The notes under the pieces were generated by a model, which was given only the letters and a program-made list of their open reading frames with translations, did not search any database and was not told where the DNA came from. Of a stretch of DNA of 64,000 nt, positions 54,021 to 64,000 are shown piece after piece. Position numbers and translations under genes: made by a program. Each line of letters starts with the position of its first letter. The first letter of the stretch is position 1. Origin of the DNA: Liopterus haemorrhoidalis (Eukaryota > Arthropoda > Insecta > Coleoptera > Dytiscidae); assembly GCA_963971575.1 (NCBI GenBank), contig OZ020618.1, forward strand, positions 8,062,501 through 8,126,500, in the 5' to 3' direction.

Positions 54021-54768
54021 GGGGGGGGCATGGTCAGAGCAGCACATTTTATACCCATTTTCAAGATTTTTTTTTAGAAAACTGTTAATAGTAACTTGAT
54101 TGGGATAATACCTATAGTAAAGAACAACCTATGAAGAGTATCCAAAAAAAAAATTATTGAAAAATATCGAAAATTAAGCTCGTGACATGAATTTGAAATT
54201 TTCGTTCAGGACAAAGAGTTGATTTGCGGTGAGACACATAACTAATGACTGGATCATCTAAAACAAAAAAACCAAAAATATTTCGTTAGTTTATGAGTTT
54301 CTTGAGGTAACGCTGTCGAGATATTTTTTTTTCTTGCTTATTTTTTTTTTATGGAAGTTTTTACAACTGAAAACAGAAATTTCGAAAAAAAAAATCCGTT
54401 TTTTTCGTTTATTTGACTTCAAACTTATACCAAAAATTAAATAATCTAGATATTTGAAAAAACTCGACAGCGTTACCTCAAGAAACTCATAAACTAACGA
54501 AATATTTTAGTTTTTTTGTTTAAGATGATCCAGTCATTAGTTATGTGTCTCACCGCAAATCAACTCTTTGTCCTGAACGAAAATTTCAAATTCATGTCAC
54601 GAGCTTAATTTTCGATATTTTTCAATAAAAACTTTTTTGGATACTCTTCAAAGGTTATTCTTTACTGTAGGTATTATCCCAATCAAGTTACTATTAACAG
54701 TTTTCTAAAAAAAAATCTTGAAAATGGGTATAAAATGTGCTGCTCTGACCATACCCCCCCCCCCCCCC
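54021..54768. mobile_element. foldback MITE with about 310-bp arms and TTAA duplication
   Basis: Arms 54021-54330 and 54455-54768 are near-perfect reverse complements (CATGGTCAGAGCAGCACATT, GTTGATTTGCGGTGAGACAC, TTTCTTGAGGTAACGCTGTC), around a centre of about 120 bp. Flanked by TTAA at 54017-54020 and 54769-54772. The ends are homopolymers, G8 on the left and about C16 on the right. A TTAA target fits piggyBac or Kolobok; which is open. Confidence 0.85.
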
Positions 54769-54772
54769 TTAA

Positions 54773-55286
54773 GGAGTTTTCAAAAGGTGTATATATGTCT
54801 GTTGGACAAGCGTACCAATAGGATTGTTTAGATTTTTTACTTCTAAAGTAAACCAAAACAGTAATGGATAAATTCACACGATTTAATTTAAAAAATATTT
54901 TTCTTCGATCAGTATTGGTTACATAATACGCGATCCGCTTAGGTACGGTCCTGATATTTTATATTTTTATTTATTTATTATAAAACATTTTGGAATATAT
55001 GCAGATAGTCTGCGAGTGAACAACGTTACATATTTGCATTAATAACATATTATTGTATTTTCACAAAATTGAAGTGAAATGTACACATTAGCTTCATATG
55101 TTAAACAAATATATCCATCAAACAAATTGACTGGCTTAAATTATATTTACTTATATTAATATTCAACAGCGCAGGGCATATCAGGGTACACAAAATATCA
55201 GGCCAAACTACATCTGAGTCTTTCAAAGCATACAAATTACACCACCACAGTCTTTCAAAATATAGTAATATGTCGAATCTTTCATC
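54773..55286. other. nothing recognised
   Basis: Flank of the foldback; the expected mariner N-terminus is not visible here. Rest AT-rich. Confidence 0.3.
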
Positions 55287-55288
55287 TA

Positions 55289-55580
55289 CGAGGGATGTTT
55301 CCTAAATTCTGGGAATTGTGCTATAATTAAATTACGCAGAAGTTATAGGCAATGTTATTGGTGCCAGACAAGTCTGGACATGTTTATTTAACTATCTAGT
55401 GCAATATTGTTCAGTCTGATTTAGGTGGTCGACTGATATAGACGCGTTTTCATAGCACTGTTTTTGTAACCATGGAAGACGCAGCAAAATCTCAAAGAGC
55501 AATAATTTTCTTTTTGTGGAAAGAAGGTGTCGAAACATCAGAAATTATTCAGCGTCTGCAAGGATTATTTGCGTCTGCAA
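55289..55580 (+). pseudogene. mariner N-terminal fragment
   Basis: Begins after TA (55287-55288) with CGAGGGATGTTTCCTAAATT. ATG at 55472 opens MEDAAKSQRAIIFFLWKEGV and ETSEIIQRLQGLFA, typical of the first HTH of mariner-family transposases, then runs into an (ATT)n-like tract. Everything downstream is missing. Confidence 0.6.
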
Positions 55581-56112
55581 TAAATTTATTATTACTATTA
55601 TTATTAGTATTGCTCCAATTTAGATTAAAAGTTTAATGTAATAGCTAATTTCAGTAATACGTTTTGAATTTTACTAATATTACTGTGGCACATAGTTTCA
55701 GTAGTTAGTTAGTCTTATATTATAATTACTGGATTACCCCTAATTTCCGCCCTTCGGCGTTCGAAGTTCTCTCATTTTACAATGGAATGAACTGAATATA
55801 GCTCATAATTTAACCTATATTCACAGCAGTGACAGACACGAAAATAGTTTAAAATATTCTGTTTTAGAAAATAATGAATAAACAAAGCCAAAACCAAGTA
55901 TATGTTGGCATTAAAAAGACTAGAAAATCAAAAAGAAACGTAACTACAAGTTTGAGAAGTATGACATTGTTTTTTAATGCACTTGTTTTCAAAAGTTCTA
56001 AAATTTCTATTTGACTTTCCATATTTTAAACAATTTCACACAAACTGGGGTATAGAAAATTGAACACATTAACAAAAATCGCTGGAATTTTCGAACGAAA
56101 TAACTAAATAAA
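55581..56112. other. nothing recognised; (ATT)n at start
   Basis: AT-rich, with no gene or repeat recognised beyond the short ATT tract. Confidence 0.35.
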
Positions 56113-56114
56113 TA

Positions 56115-57423
56115 CAAGGTGTCTCAAAAGAAATTTTATATTTAGTGGATCGATTAAAAAATACGTAAACCGTATATAGAAAAAATGTTTATTAATTATT
56201 AAAATACACTTTCTGGGGATTTATTTCTTAAAAATAATATCGTCTAAATGTAGACCCTCGCGTTCTCGGCACTCATTTAATCGAACAGTAAAATTATTTA
56301 TGACGTCTCGGCAGGTGGACTCAGGGATGGCTGCCATTTCGTGACGGATATTTTCTTTCAAATGCGCCAGTGAAGTCGGTTTACTGGCGTAAACTTTAGA
56401 TTTAAGATAACCCCATAGGAAAAAGTCCATAGAGGTAAATCAGGACTGCGTGGAGGCCCATTTATGTCATCTCTCCGGGAGATCAATTTGCCTGAGAAAA
56501 TTTCACGAACACGTGGCAGAGACATATTGGACGTGTGTGAAGTTGCTCCGTCCTGTTGGAACCATGTTCTTTGGTTATAGCCAGGAAAGTTTTGCAGTTC
56601 AGGTACCAAGAAGTTGTCTAACATCTCCACATAACGCTCTGAATTCACTGTAACTGCACGCCCCCTTTCGTCTTCAAAAAAGTAAGGGCCGATAATTCCT
56701 CGCGCCGACATCGCAGCCCATACGGTCACTTTGGGCAAATGTAGGGGTTTCTGATGTTTGCGTTTCATATTCGTTGCACTCCAGTAGCGGCAGTTCTGCT
56801 TATTTACGTGGCCATTAAGATGAAAATGATCTTCATCCGAAAACAAAATGTTGGTAAACGTTGAAAATCGCTCAATCACCTGATTTACGAAATTAAGCCT
56901 CTGACTAGCATCTTGGGGCTTTAATTCTTGCACCAATTGAATTTTGTAGGGGTGCAGCTTTAGGTCTTTGTGCATAATGCGATGTAATGATGATCTATGC
57001 ACATTTAAAGCACTTGCGCGCTTCCAAATTGAAAGGTTCGGGTCGTCACGAACAGACTGATTAACATTCTCCACGTTTTCTACCGTTCTTGATGACCTAG
57101 GTCGCCCGGATTTTGATTTATCCAGCGTTGTACCAGTCTCTTCAAACTTTTTAACCCAATGTCGAATGAGAGGAATGCTTGGCGTATCATTTAAGTGGCG
57201 AAAACCTCGAATACTGCAGAATTTTCTACGCGCTACAGTCGCCGAATCACCGTTTTTGTAAAACTCTCGCACGCATAACGCGTGGTCTGCTCCCGAGAAA
57301 CGCTCCATAGCGACTAAATTCCCAAGAGCCAGGCTACCGATTGACATAACCCCCGCGCCCCTCGGATACGTTGCGTTCACGCAGTAAGCTAAATAAATAT
57401 AAAATTTCTTTTGAGACACCTTG
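56115..57423 (-). mobile_element. rosa-type (DD41D) Tc1/mariner element, nearly intact
   Basis: 1309 bp with termini CAAGGTGTCTCAAAAGAAAT matched inverted at both ends and TA on both sides (56113-56114 and 57424-57425). It contains one transposase gene on the minus strand with a single frame break. Confidence 0.95.
56221..57308 (-). pseudogene. DD41D (rosa-type) transposase, single frameshift
   Basis: The likely start is MERFSGADHALCVREFYKNG (57308); an upstream in-frame ATG at 57431 lies beyond the terminal repeat. First HTH, then GRPRSSRTVENVENVNQSV linker, second HTH (SIWKRASALNVHRSSLHR), ILFSDEDHFH (Asp 1), WFQQDGATSHTSN (Asp 2). After RSPDL the frame shifts by one base at about 56430, and the rest continues as MDFFLWGYLKSKVYASKPTS (Asp 3) to DDIIFKK. 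41 residues lie between Asp 2 and Asp 3. Protein identity with 27618-28440 is very high by eye, so both copies are recent. Confidence 0.92.
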
Positions 57424-57425
57424 TA

Positions 57426-58298
57426 TATCATGCAAAGAATATTTTTTTACGCGTAAAAATTATGTAAATAATGCGCGTAAAGTATACGGCATATAACAGG
57501 GTATTGCTCAAAGAAAGCAGTTCGTATATTTTTACGAATTTAATTACGATTATAGTCAAGTCTGCTATATCTTTTTATAGTCTTTGTTCCAAGTTTTTCC
57601 GAGCTAATTTACTTTAATCTTGTTCCTTAGTTGTGTTGTCTAATATCTAACATCCCTCACGGCGATTAGATTGTTAAATCCTGTGCATATATTAGACAAA
57701 ACTTGTCAGTACTAAATTCTAAACATGCAACATAGTTTTTGCTTTACAAATCTGTAGATAGAATATTAAGTAAAGTACAAGACTTAGTTATACAAAATTC
57801 AGAGTAATCTTCTGTTGCACAATACAATTTACGATCAAGTATCTCGGTGGAAGGAACGAAACTTTGCTATAGGAGAATGCTAAATATTCCATAAACCTAT
57901 GGTATTCAATCCTGTTCCTTGCCTTCTATGTTTATCTTCCTTTTGAAATATATGTTCTTTGATTTGATCATGTTTAAATAGAGGTATGCGGTTGCAAGCA
58001 TTATAAATTTAAATTTACTGAATTATTTCGTGAATATTAAATTGAAATACCTATTAGAAGATTACAAAATTCTATGTTATGAAATATATGGTTTGGATAA
58101 CGTTCAAGATAAATTCAAAACTCTAAACAACGTTAACGGTCAAGTAGAAAATTGTTATTACATGAACATGACCTTACCTCGAGTCGCGACCAGAGAATTT
58201 TTGAAGATTCGTTCTAAAAGCATCTACAGAAGTTGTGGCAATTGTTTACATTTGTCTATCTCCGCGTATCATGTGTACGGATAACGCATTTCAAGTCA
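57426..58298. other. nothing recognised
   Basis: AT-rich. The open frame 58030-58284 has no family resemblance. Confidence 0.3.
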
Positions 58299-58850
58299 CA
58301 GCTAGAGATATACGATACTGAGAAAGTATCGATATTTGCGTATCGATAATATCAAATAAAAATTATCGGTACCGGTATCGTATCGAAAAAAAATATCGAT
58401 GTTTTCAAGTATCAAATTAAATATATATTTTCTATAAAACGTAACTTAATATTAATTTAACATAAAATTAATATATAATTTATATAATATTAATATATTC
58501 AATTCAGGGTTTATATTTTGGATCTTAAGAACGAAGATAGTAATGAATGTCAAAACATTCAAATGCAGTTAGTTGCGCTGCAAATAAACCGTCCGTCTGA
58601 ATGTAAAGTTGAAAACGGTAAAACGGATGAACGGTTTGTCCAGTACCGGACAAACGGATCCGTCGAGCGGATAACAGAGTACGTAGCATTAAGTTGTCAC
58701 GAGCTAATTAATTGCTCTAATGGTTTTACTTTAATGGTTAAATTTGGCTTTTTCTAAACAAAATGATCAAAAGTCTCAGTCAAACGTTGACAGTTACTAG
58801 AATTCTAAATCTAGTTCCGCTTATATCAAAGAAACAGACTATATACAGCA
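58299..58850. repeat. possible hAT-related element, borders uncertain
   Basis: Begins near TAGAGATATACGATACTG with several inverted ATCGATA/TATCGAT words (58310-58400). Positions 58690-58850 share blocks with the interior of the hAT element at 49080-49235 (AAACAAAATGAT, TCTAGTTCCGCTTA, CAAAGAAACAGACTATA). No matching right end found. Confidence 0.4.
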
Positions 58851-59564
58851 ATAATAAGACCGATCGAAACGTCATACTAACCACGTGGTTTTTATATCTA
58901 TGACCGGTGGTCTAGAAACGGAGAATTTAACGTCATTACCCCTATACGTCTACCTAGGCGTTGCGAGTCGATTATTTTATTTTTAATATTTATTTAAACT
59001 AAAAAACAAACAGGACCTCTGTAGACAGTGATTTGTGTACGGGAAAAAGAGAGGCAGAGGGAGAAAGCAAATCGAAACTCGCAAACAGATAGTATTTTAT
59101 AATTCAACATATTTTTCCATGTCGATACCTGTAAAGTAAACAGGAAAGATACTTTCTGTTTTACTTGTGGAACTTTATGAATATATTAAATAATTTATAA
59201 GGGCATTAATGAATTAGTATATTTTCTGGAAGATGAAGCAGATTATAACACAACGGAGGGTATCAAATATTTTAAGCTTCTTATATTAAAAGTAACCTTG
59301 TTGAAAATATTTTAGATAAATATGTACTTAAAAATAATATGTTCATATAGCTGCTCCTTAATGTTTCTGACCTAATTTAGGATAATAACTTCATTTATTA
59401 TATTCACTTTACAACATAAAACTTTGTTAAAAATAACAGGATGTTTAACGTAACTTACGGTGCAGTATTAAATAAACAGCCCCTTGTAATATCGATCCTG
59501 ATGTAGACCGTTCCCGCGAGATTCGAAATTTTGAATTGCAAAAAATTGTTGGTAAGAAAAAAAC
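58851..59564. other. mostly nothing recognised
   Basis: Contains GATCGAAACGTC at about 58862, the 3' half of the hammerhead-like signature, without a 5' half. Otherwise AT-rich. Confidence 0.3.
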
Positions 59565-59984
59565 GCAAAAATTGATGTGAAGTGTGAATTTTCACACATT
59601 GCAGGTATTTAGTAACTGAATGATGATTATTTGGGATGCCAAAACAAATTTTGTCAAAATATTTTTTTATGAATTTTAATTCAAATGCCTAATACCATTA
59701 TTTAAGTTTCTAAATATGTGCAGTATTTTTTTTTATATAGCAAGATTCATCAATATTTTAAAAATTGCGCCTATGGCTTCCATTGGTGGCTTAAATCATA
59801 AGCCCCGCCCTCTGATTTCGTATACATTCAAACATAGAATTAAATTATAATTTCAACACTTCACACTGGTTATTAAATTTACGATTTTAAAAATTAAATG
59901 CAACATTTACCAAAATATAACTAGAATTTTGACAAAATAATTTAAACAAAATAAAAATGCAAAAAACAAACAGAAAAATTAAAA

Positions 59985-60068
59985 TTGACAGGAATCGAAC
60001 TAGAGTTCGATTCAAATTCCTTCGTTTGCAAATTACGAAGTGTCTACACAACGCCCTACGCTACGAGA
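59985..60068 (-). other. tRNA-like cassette 1 in A6
   Basis: Minus strand: CGTAGCGTAGGGCGTTGTG (A-box-like) and TAGTTCGATTCCTG (B-box). A second GTTCGA-like box occurs inside, inverted. Not alignable overall with cassettes of other copies. Confidence 0.5.
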
Positions 60069-60071
60069 AAT

Positions 60072-60145
60072 TAAAATTGTCAGGAATCGAACTCTAGTTT
60101 GCAAATTACAAATCAACGACGAAACGCACTACGCTACGAGCGCTT
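60072..60145 (-). other. tRNA-like cassette 2 in A6
   Basis: Minus strand: CGTAGCGTAGTGCGTTTCG and AGAGTTCGATTCCTGAC. Similar to cassette 1 at both boxes and different between them, so probably an old tandem duplication. Confidence 0.5.
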
Positions 60146-60986
60146 ACTTATTTACTCTGTTACATAGCGAATTAAATATTTAACATATTATAGTTAAAAA
60201 CACAAAAAATGCGTTATTTTCCGAAAACATAATCTGATCGAAAATTTCTGTTGTACTATTCCGGTTCACACCAATGTACATTACTTAGAATTTTTTCAGA
60301 TTTTTAGTTTAAACTATCTGGGCTACAGGGTGTGGGACAAAAATTTTTTTGCACAATTTTGGCAAAAATCGCGTTAAAATAATTTATTTTGCAAAAATAA
60401 AATTTTGATCGTTAATACACGTACTAAGAGCTTTCATTTGATACCCTACTCAGAATTTAAAAAAAAAAAATTTTTTTTCTATGAGCACATAGTTGTTTAT
60501 AATTTTAGGAGGATATGCTTTTTAGATGTTTTAGAATTTTTGCTATGTGTGGGTCAAAGAATTGTATAAGCATGCCAAATTTCAACTCTCTAGATTTAGC
60601 CGTTTGGCTACAATTTTTACCGAACAGACAGAGAGACGACAAAATGACGGTATAAGGGTTTTTTGGTCATACCTACAAAATCCTAAAAATACAGCACGCT
60701 GGTGGTGGAGAGTACAGTACCCCCACCACAAACTTTTTAGTTTTTATGTCTATTTACCCCTCTGACCGTTTCGTCTATGTTCTAATGCATTACAGCGATA
60801 TTGTAGCCCATAAACCCTAAATATTTTTTATTCTTTTGATTTTAATTGCAGCATCAATATGTACTAATTTTTATTTGAAACATGTATATAGGTGGATTAT
60901 GGGTAAAATAAAATCTTTCCATATATTTTGAAAATAAATAAAAACCGAATTGCATACTCTAAAAGCTATTACGTGTGCAGTTGTAA

Positions 60987-62944
60987 AATAAAACGAAATT
61001 TAATTAAAACATTTTGAATAGAAACAGGTACAGATGCATTATTTTTTTCCCATTTGAACTCCATTGTTATTCTGAATGATTTTTGTTTTGTGCATATGTG
61101 TTTCTATTATCCAATTTGCTCATGGATAGTCGACTACATATTGACAAAATATTACAGTAAAATTATAAATAATATTTATATGAAACACATTATGTTAGAA
61201 ACATTAAAATGGAGCATGGTAAATAAATTCATACAATATGATAAATCCAAAATAAAATTACTAACAATTTATACATTAACTTATGCACGGATTTTTTATT
61301 AATTTAATACGATTGTGGGGGCATTTCTAGGATCGGTCGAAACGTCAAGGTTGGCTAAATGAATTTAAATAATTTCATTTGTACTTCATGGTACTTACTT
61401 TGAAAGGCCTTCCACATAGTGGATTCCAAGACTAGCGAGCGGTATCAAGCCTGAAAACCTAAAAGATCCGCTGGTCGGTTGCATAGATTCTTTATGAGAG
61501 GAATAAGGGTGTTTGAATTAAAGTCTGAATTTTACTTAATCTACGTTTAATGTTTAGTTAGAATCGAAAGGTTATTAATTACATTAGAACTTACAATTTA
61601 ATGCTGGCTGTAAAATCCTATGAGAGACACTCAATGCACAAAAACCTCACAATCACCGTATTCACCTCACAAGCCGCTAAACACCTCACAACACTCACGG
61701 TGTTTAACCCGTTAACGAGGTTCGTTTATTTCATTTAAACTGTCCTCAACACTTCCAGATTACTTCTGGTTTACCCACTACAAACTACCGGGTTTCTCTA
61801 CCAAAAATGCTTGGAGGTTCGTCCGTACACGGCGACGGTTTATTCATCACTCCTTTGTCTCTCACAAGATTTTTCCAACTCTTTTCTTAAACTAATAATC
61901 TGAACTCTGACCCCATTTTTTTGTTGTTGTAAAAATAATCAGCTCTCCACATTAGCAACAAACCCTTTTATAAACTTATCTTTCTATGACCAATAAATTA
62001 TAAACCCAAATAATTAATTTTGACTCTAATTACTACGAAGTCCATATCACTGAAAATATATTGTCGCCTATCACATTCTGTGTAAACATTTGACCATTGC
62101 TATTTGATCTAAACAATAACGTTCTTTCAAACTAATCATTAATATACGACCGTAACTCACTCTTCGTATCTTTTTAACACTTAGCTAGAAAAATATGTGA
62201 TAGCTGAACTGATCTTTGAGAATGTTTACCTTAAAATAGATTAGTTTTTATATTTGAATAATTTGAATACTTTTAAACTAATTGAATAATTTTATTTTAA
62301 ATAATAAAGAAATTTTATTTCTGAAATTACCACTCCCACACTATAAAATACTTTTAATTTACAAAATGAATAAATTAATAGGTTCCCAACGCCCAAGATT
62401 ATTAAAATAAAGGTTGTCTCGTAAGTTGTAGTGGTGGGGGTAAATAGCGAAGCTACACCTCATCTGTCTGCTAACGGGACGTCAGTCTTTGTTTATCTAA
62501 TATATTACTATATACACGTGAAGTTTGAATTTTGTCTATAAATATACAAGTATCGTTAATTTTTTGATTTTCTACTTGTTCTAATTCCTTTTATTCGAAA
62601 GGAATGATTCTTCGTTCTAAATAAATTTTCTTACATTCATTTTGGATGTGAAGAGAATAATAAGTGAATATTGCAATATTTTAGTTTTAGGGTGTCCCCC
62701 CGTAACTACCTTAGTATTCATCAAATTGAAAAAATGCAGAGAACAAATAAGATTTGTTTTCTTACAAACAACATTTATTGTATAGCTTTTTCTGTTAAGA
62801 TTGTTCTGTTTAAAAGGAAATATTTAAAATTTTTTAGTACCAGTTTTAACCCAGAAACACCCCCTAAGAAAGAAAATTTTGAGATACCATGCCTATATTT
62901 GAATCCTGGTTCTACTGTATTGTACCAAATTTCGTTAAAATACG
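60987..62944. other. nothing recognised
   Basis: About 2 kb. GGTCGAAACGTCAAGG at 61336 is another 3' half of the hammerhead-like signature. 61625-61700 has several ACCTCACAA words. No exon or transposon recognised. Confidence 0.3.
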
Positions 62945-63004
62945 TCCAGCCGTTTTTAGGGTTTTGTAGGTATGACCAAAAAACCCTTATACCGTCATTT
63001 TGTC

Positions 63005-63102
<98 letters not shown>

Positions 63103-63103
63103 G

Positions 63104-63186
<83 letters not shown>

Positions 63187-64000
63187 TCGGTAAAAATTGT
63201 AGCCAAACGGCTAAACCTAGAGAGTTGAAATTTGGCATGCTTATACAACTCTTTGACCCGCACATAGGAAAAATACTAAAACATCTAAAAAACATACCCC
63301 CCTAAAAATATAAACAAATATGTGCTCATCGAAAACAAAAATAATTTTTTTAAATTCTGAGTAGGGTATCAAATGAAAGCCCTTAGTACGTAGATTAACG
63401 ATCAAATTTTTATTTTTGCAAAATAAATTATTTTGAAGCGATTTTTGCCAAAAATGTGCAAAAAAAATTTTGTCCCACACCCTGTAGCCCAGATAGTTTA
63501 AACTAAAAATCTAAAAAAATTCTAAGTAATGTATATTGGTGTGAACCGAAATAGTACAACAGGAATTTTTGATCAGGTTATGTTTTTGGAAAATAACGCA
63601 TTTTTTGTGGTTTTTGGTTCACAAAGTACAAAAGTTATACCGATGTAAGACCCTCACATGCATGGCGTGCGATGGCTACATGCGTTAGAGCACTCTTAAA
63701 CTGGCTGGAAAACGAAGAGTTTCGAGTTCGAGTACGGAGTGAATTTTATTTTTTCTGTTTTTTTTTTGCATTTTTATTATGTTGAAATTATTTTGTCAAA
63801 ATTCTAGTTATATTTTGACAAATGTTGTATTTAATTTTTATGAGCGTAAATTTAATAACCAGTCTTATTATATGATTAACAAACGATAAATTATTTTAAA
63901 AATATCGTTCATTTTGCCGTGATTACTACAAAGTAAAATTTGTCCTACACACTCAGCATACCGCCTTCACTTATTATATACCTGCGAAACCCTGAAATGT
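62945..64000 (+). mobile_element. family A repeat, copy A7, very long (GTCT)n and B-type end
   Basis: TTTTTAGGGTTTTGTAGGTA (62955), (GTCT)n of about 180 bp (63006-63184) with one GTGT interruption, block 2 (63185-63620), tRNA-like cassette (63664-63742), block 1 (63745-63860). The sequence then switches to the B-specific end (TATCGTTCATTTTGCCGTG, GTAAAATTTGTCCTACACAC) and reaches GCGAAACCCTGAAATGT at the window edge. Confidence 0.75.
63664..63742 (+). other. tRNA-like cassette in A7
   Basis: GGCGTGCGATGGC, TGGCTACATGCGTTAGAGCA (A-box-like, normal D-loop form) and GAGTTCGAGTAC (B-box), followed by T-runs. It lies at the standard site between blocks 2 and 1. Confidence 0.55.

Larger units (their letters stand above)
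59565..60985 (-). mobile_element. family A repeat, copy A6, with two cassettes and an extended end
   Basis: Order from the hairpin (about 59580): block 1 (59600-59960), two tRNA-like cassettes in tandem (59985-60145), block 2 (60180-60620), an almost absent microsatellite (ACAGACAGAGAGACG), the terminus ACCTACAAAATCCTAAAAA, and then 295 bp (60691-60985) nearly identical to 37860-38150 beside A5. Confidence 0.75.

Noticed and set aside
58030..58757. Two plus-strand ORFs (58030-58284, 58518-58757)
   Set aside because: No domains, no convincing splice signals, and the second overlaps sequence shared with a hAT element interior.
62990..63190. CRISPR-like array
   Set aside because: It is an uninterrupted tetranucleotide microsatellite without spacers, in a eukaryotic repeat.

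Overview
The window reads as AT-rich nuclear DNA from an arthropod, most likely an insect. The evidence is the load of Tc1/mariner, rosa-type DD41D, hAT and Jockey/CR1 or R1-like elements, tRNA-derived repeats, microsatellites, and splice-bounded exons in place of operons. I cannot name the species. There are no bacterial genes, rRNA genes or CRISPR arrays.

Host coding sequence appears minimal. Two plus-strand segments look like internal exons with good acceptor and donor sites: 7447-7547 (unrecognised) and 48530-48651 (one calmodulin-binding IQ motif). If they belong to one gene, most of the window is intron. Almost everything else recognisable is transposable-element sequence, often nested.

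Layout: 1-506 start of a mariner (minus); 1258-3103 another mariner split by an ISL2EU-like element (1839-2813); 4089-5365 near-complete mariner; 5878-6934 first family A repeat; 7829-8718 family B repeat and mariner tail; 9116-9310 LINE scrap; 10250-10633 MITE; 12160-15499 nested hAT elements and a LINE tail; 17571-18638 palindrome with 451-bp arms; 18879-20908 DD41D-like element carrying a foldback; 21655-24270 mariner, tRNA-derived SINE and LINE tail; 25138-29975 A and B repeats and a rosa-type transposase; 32240-40880 A repeats, MITEs, mariners, a LINE and hAT pieces; 41636-44336 mariner opened by an R1-like LINE; 44896-52285 hAT elements, a second ISL2EU-like element, the IQ exon and MITEs; 53146-57423 mariner pieces, a TTAA-flanked foldback and a nearly intact rosa-type element; 59565-64000 two more family A repeats.

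The most unusual system is family A (copies near 5878, 25138, 29388, 32636, 37839, 59565 and 62945). It combines a GTGTGAA/TTCACAC hairpin at one end, an AGGGTTTTG(T/C)AGGTAT-like sequence at both ends, usually an internal (GTCT)n tract, and between two conserved blocks a tRNA-like cassette with A-box and B-box signals. The cassette differs in every copy while its flanks stay alignable, and one copy carries two. Overall the family resembles non-autonomous Helentron elements (DINE-1/mini-me type), but a variable tRNA-like cassette is not something I know for them.

A second pattern is a hammerhead-ribozyme-like fold (CTGAAGA, one extra base, stem II, GAAA, minimal stem III) at three otherwise unrelated loci: 45987-46033, both arms of the palindrome at 17571-18638, and 50585-50626. 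This recalls the hammerhead motifs of Penelope-like retroelements.
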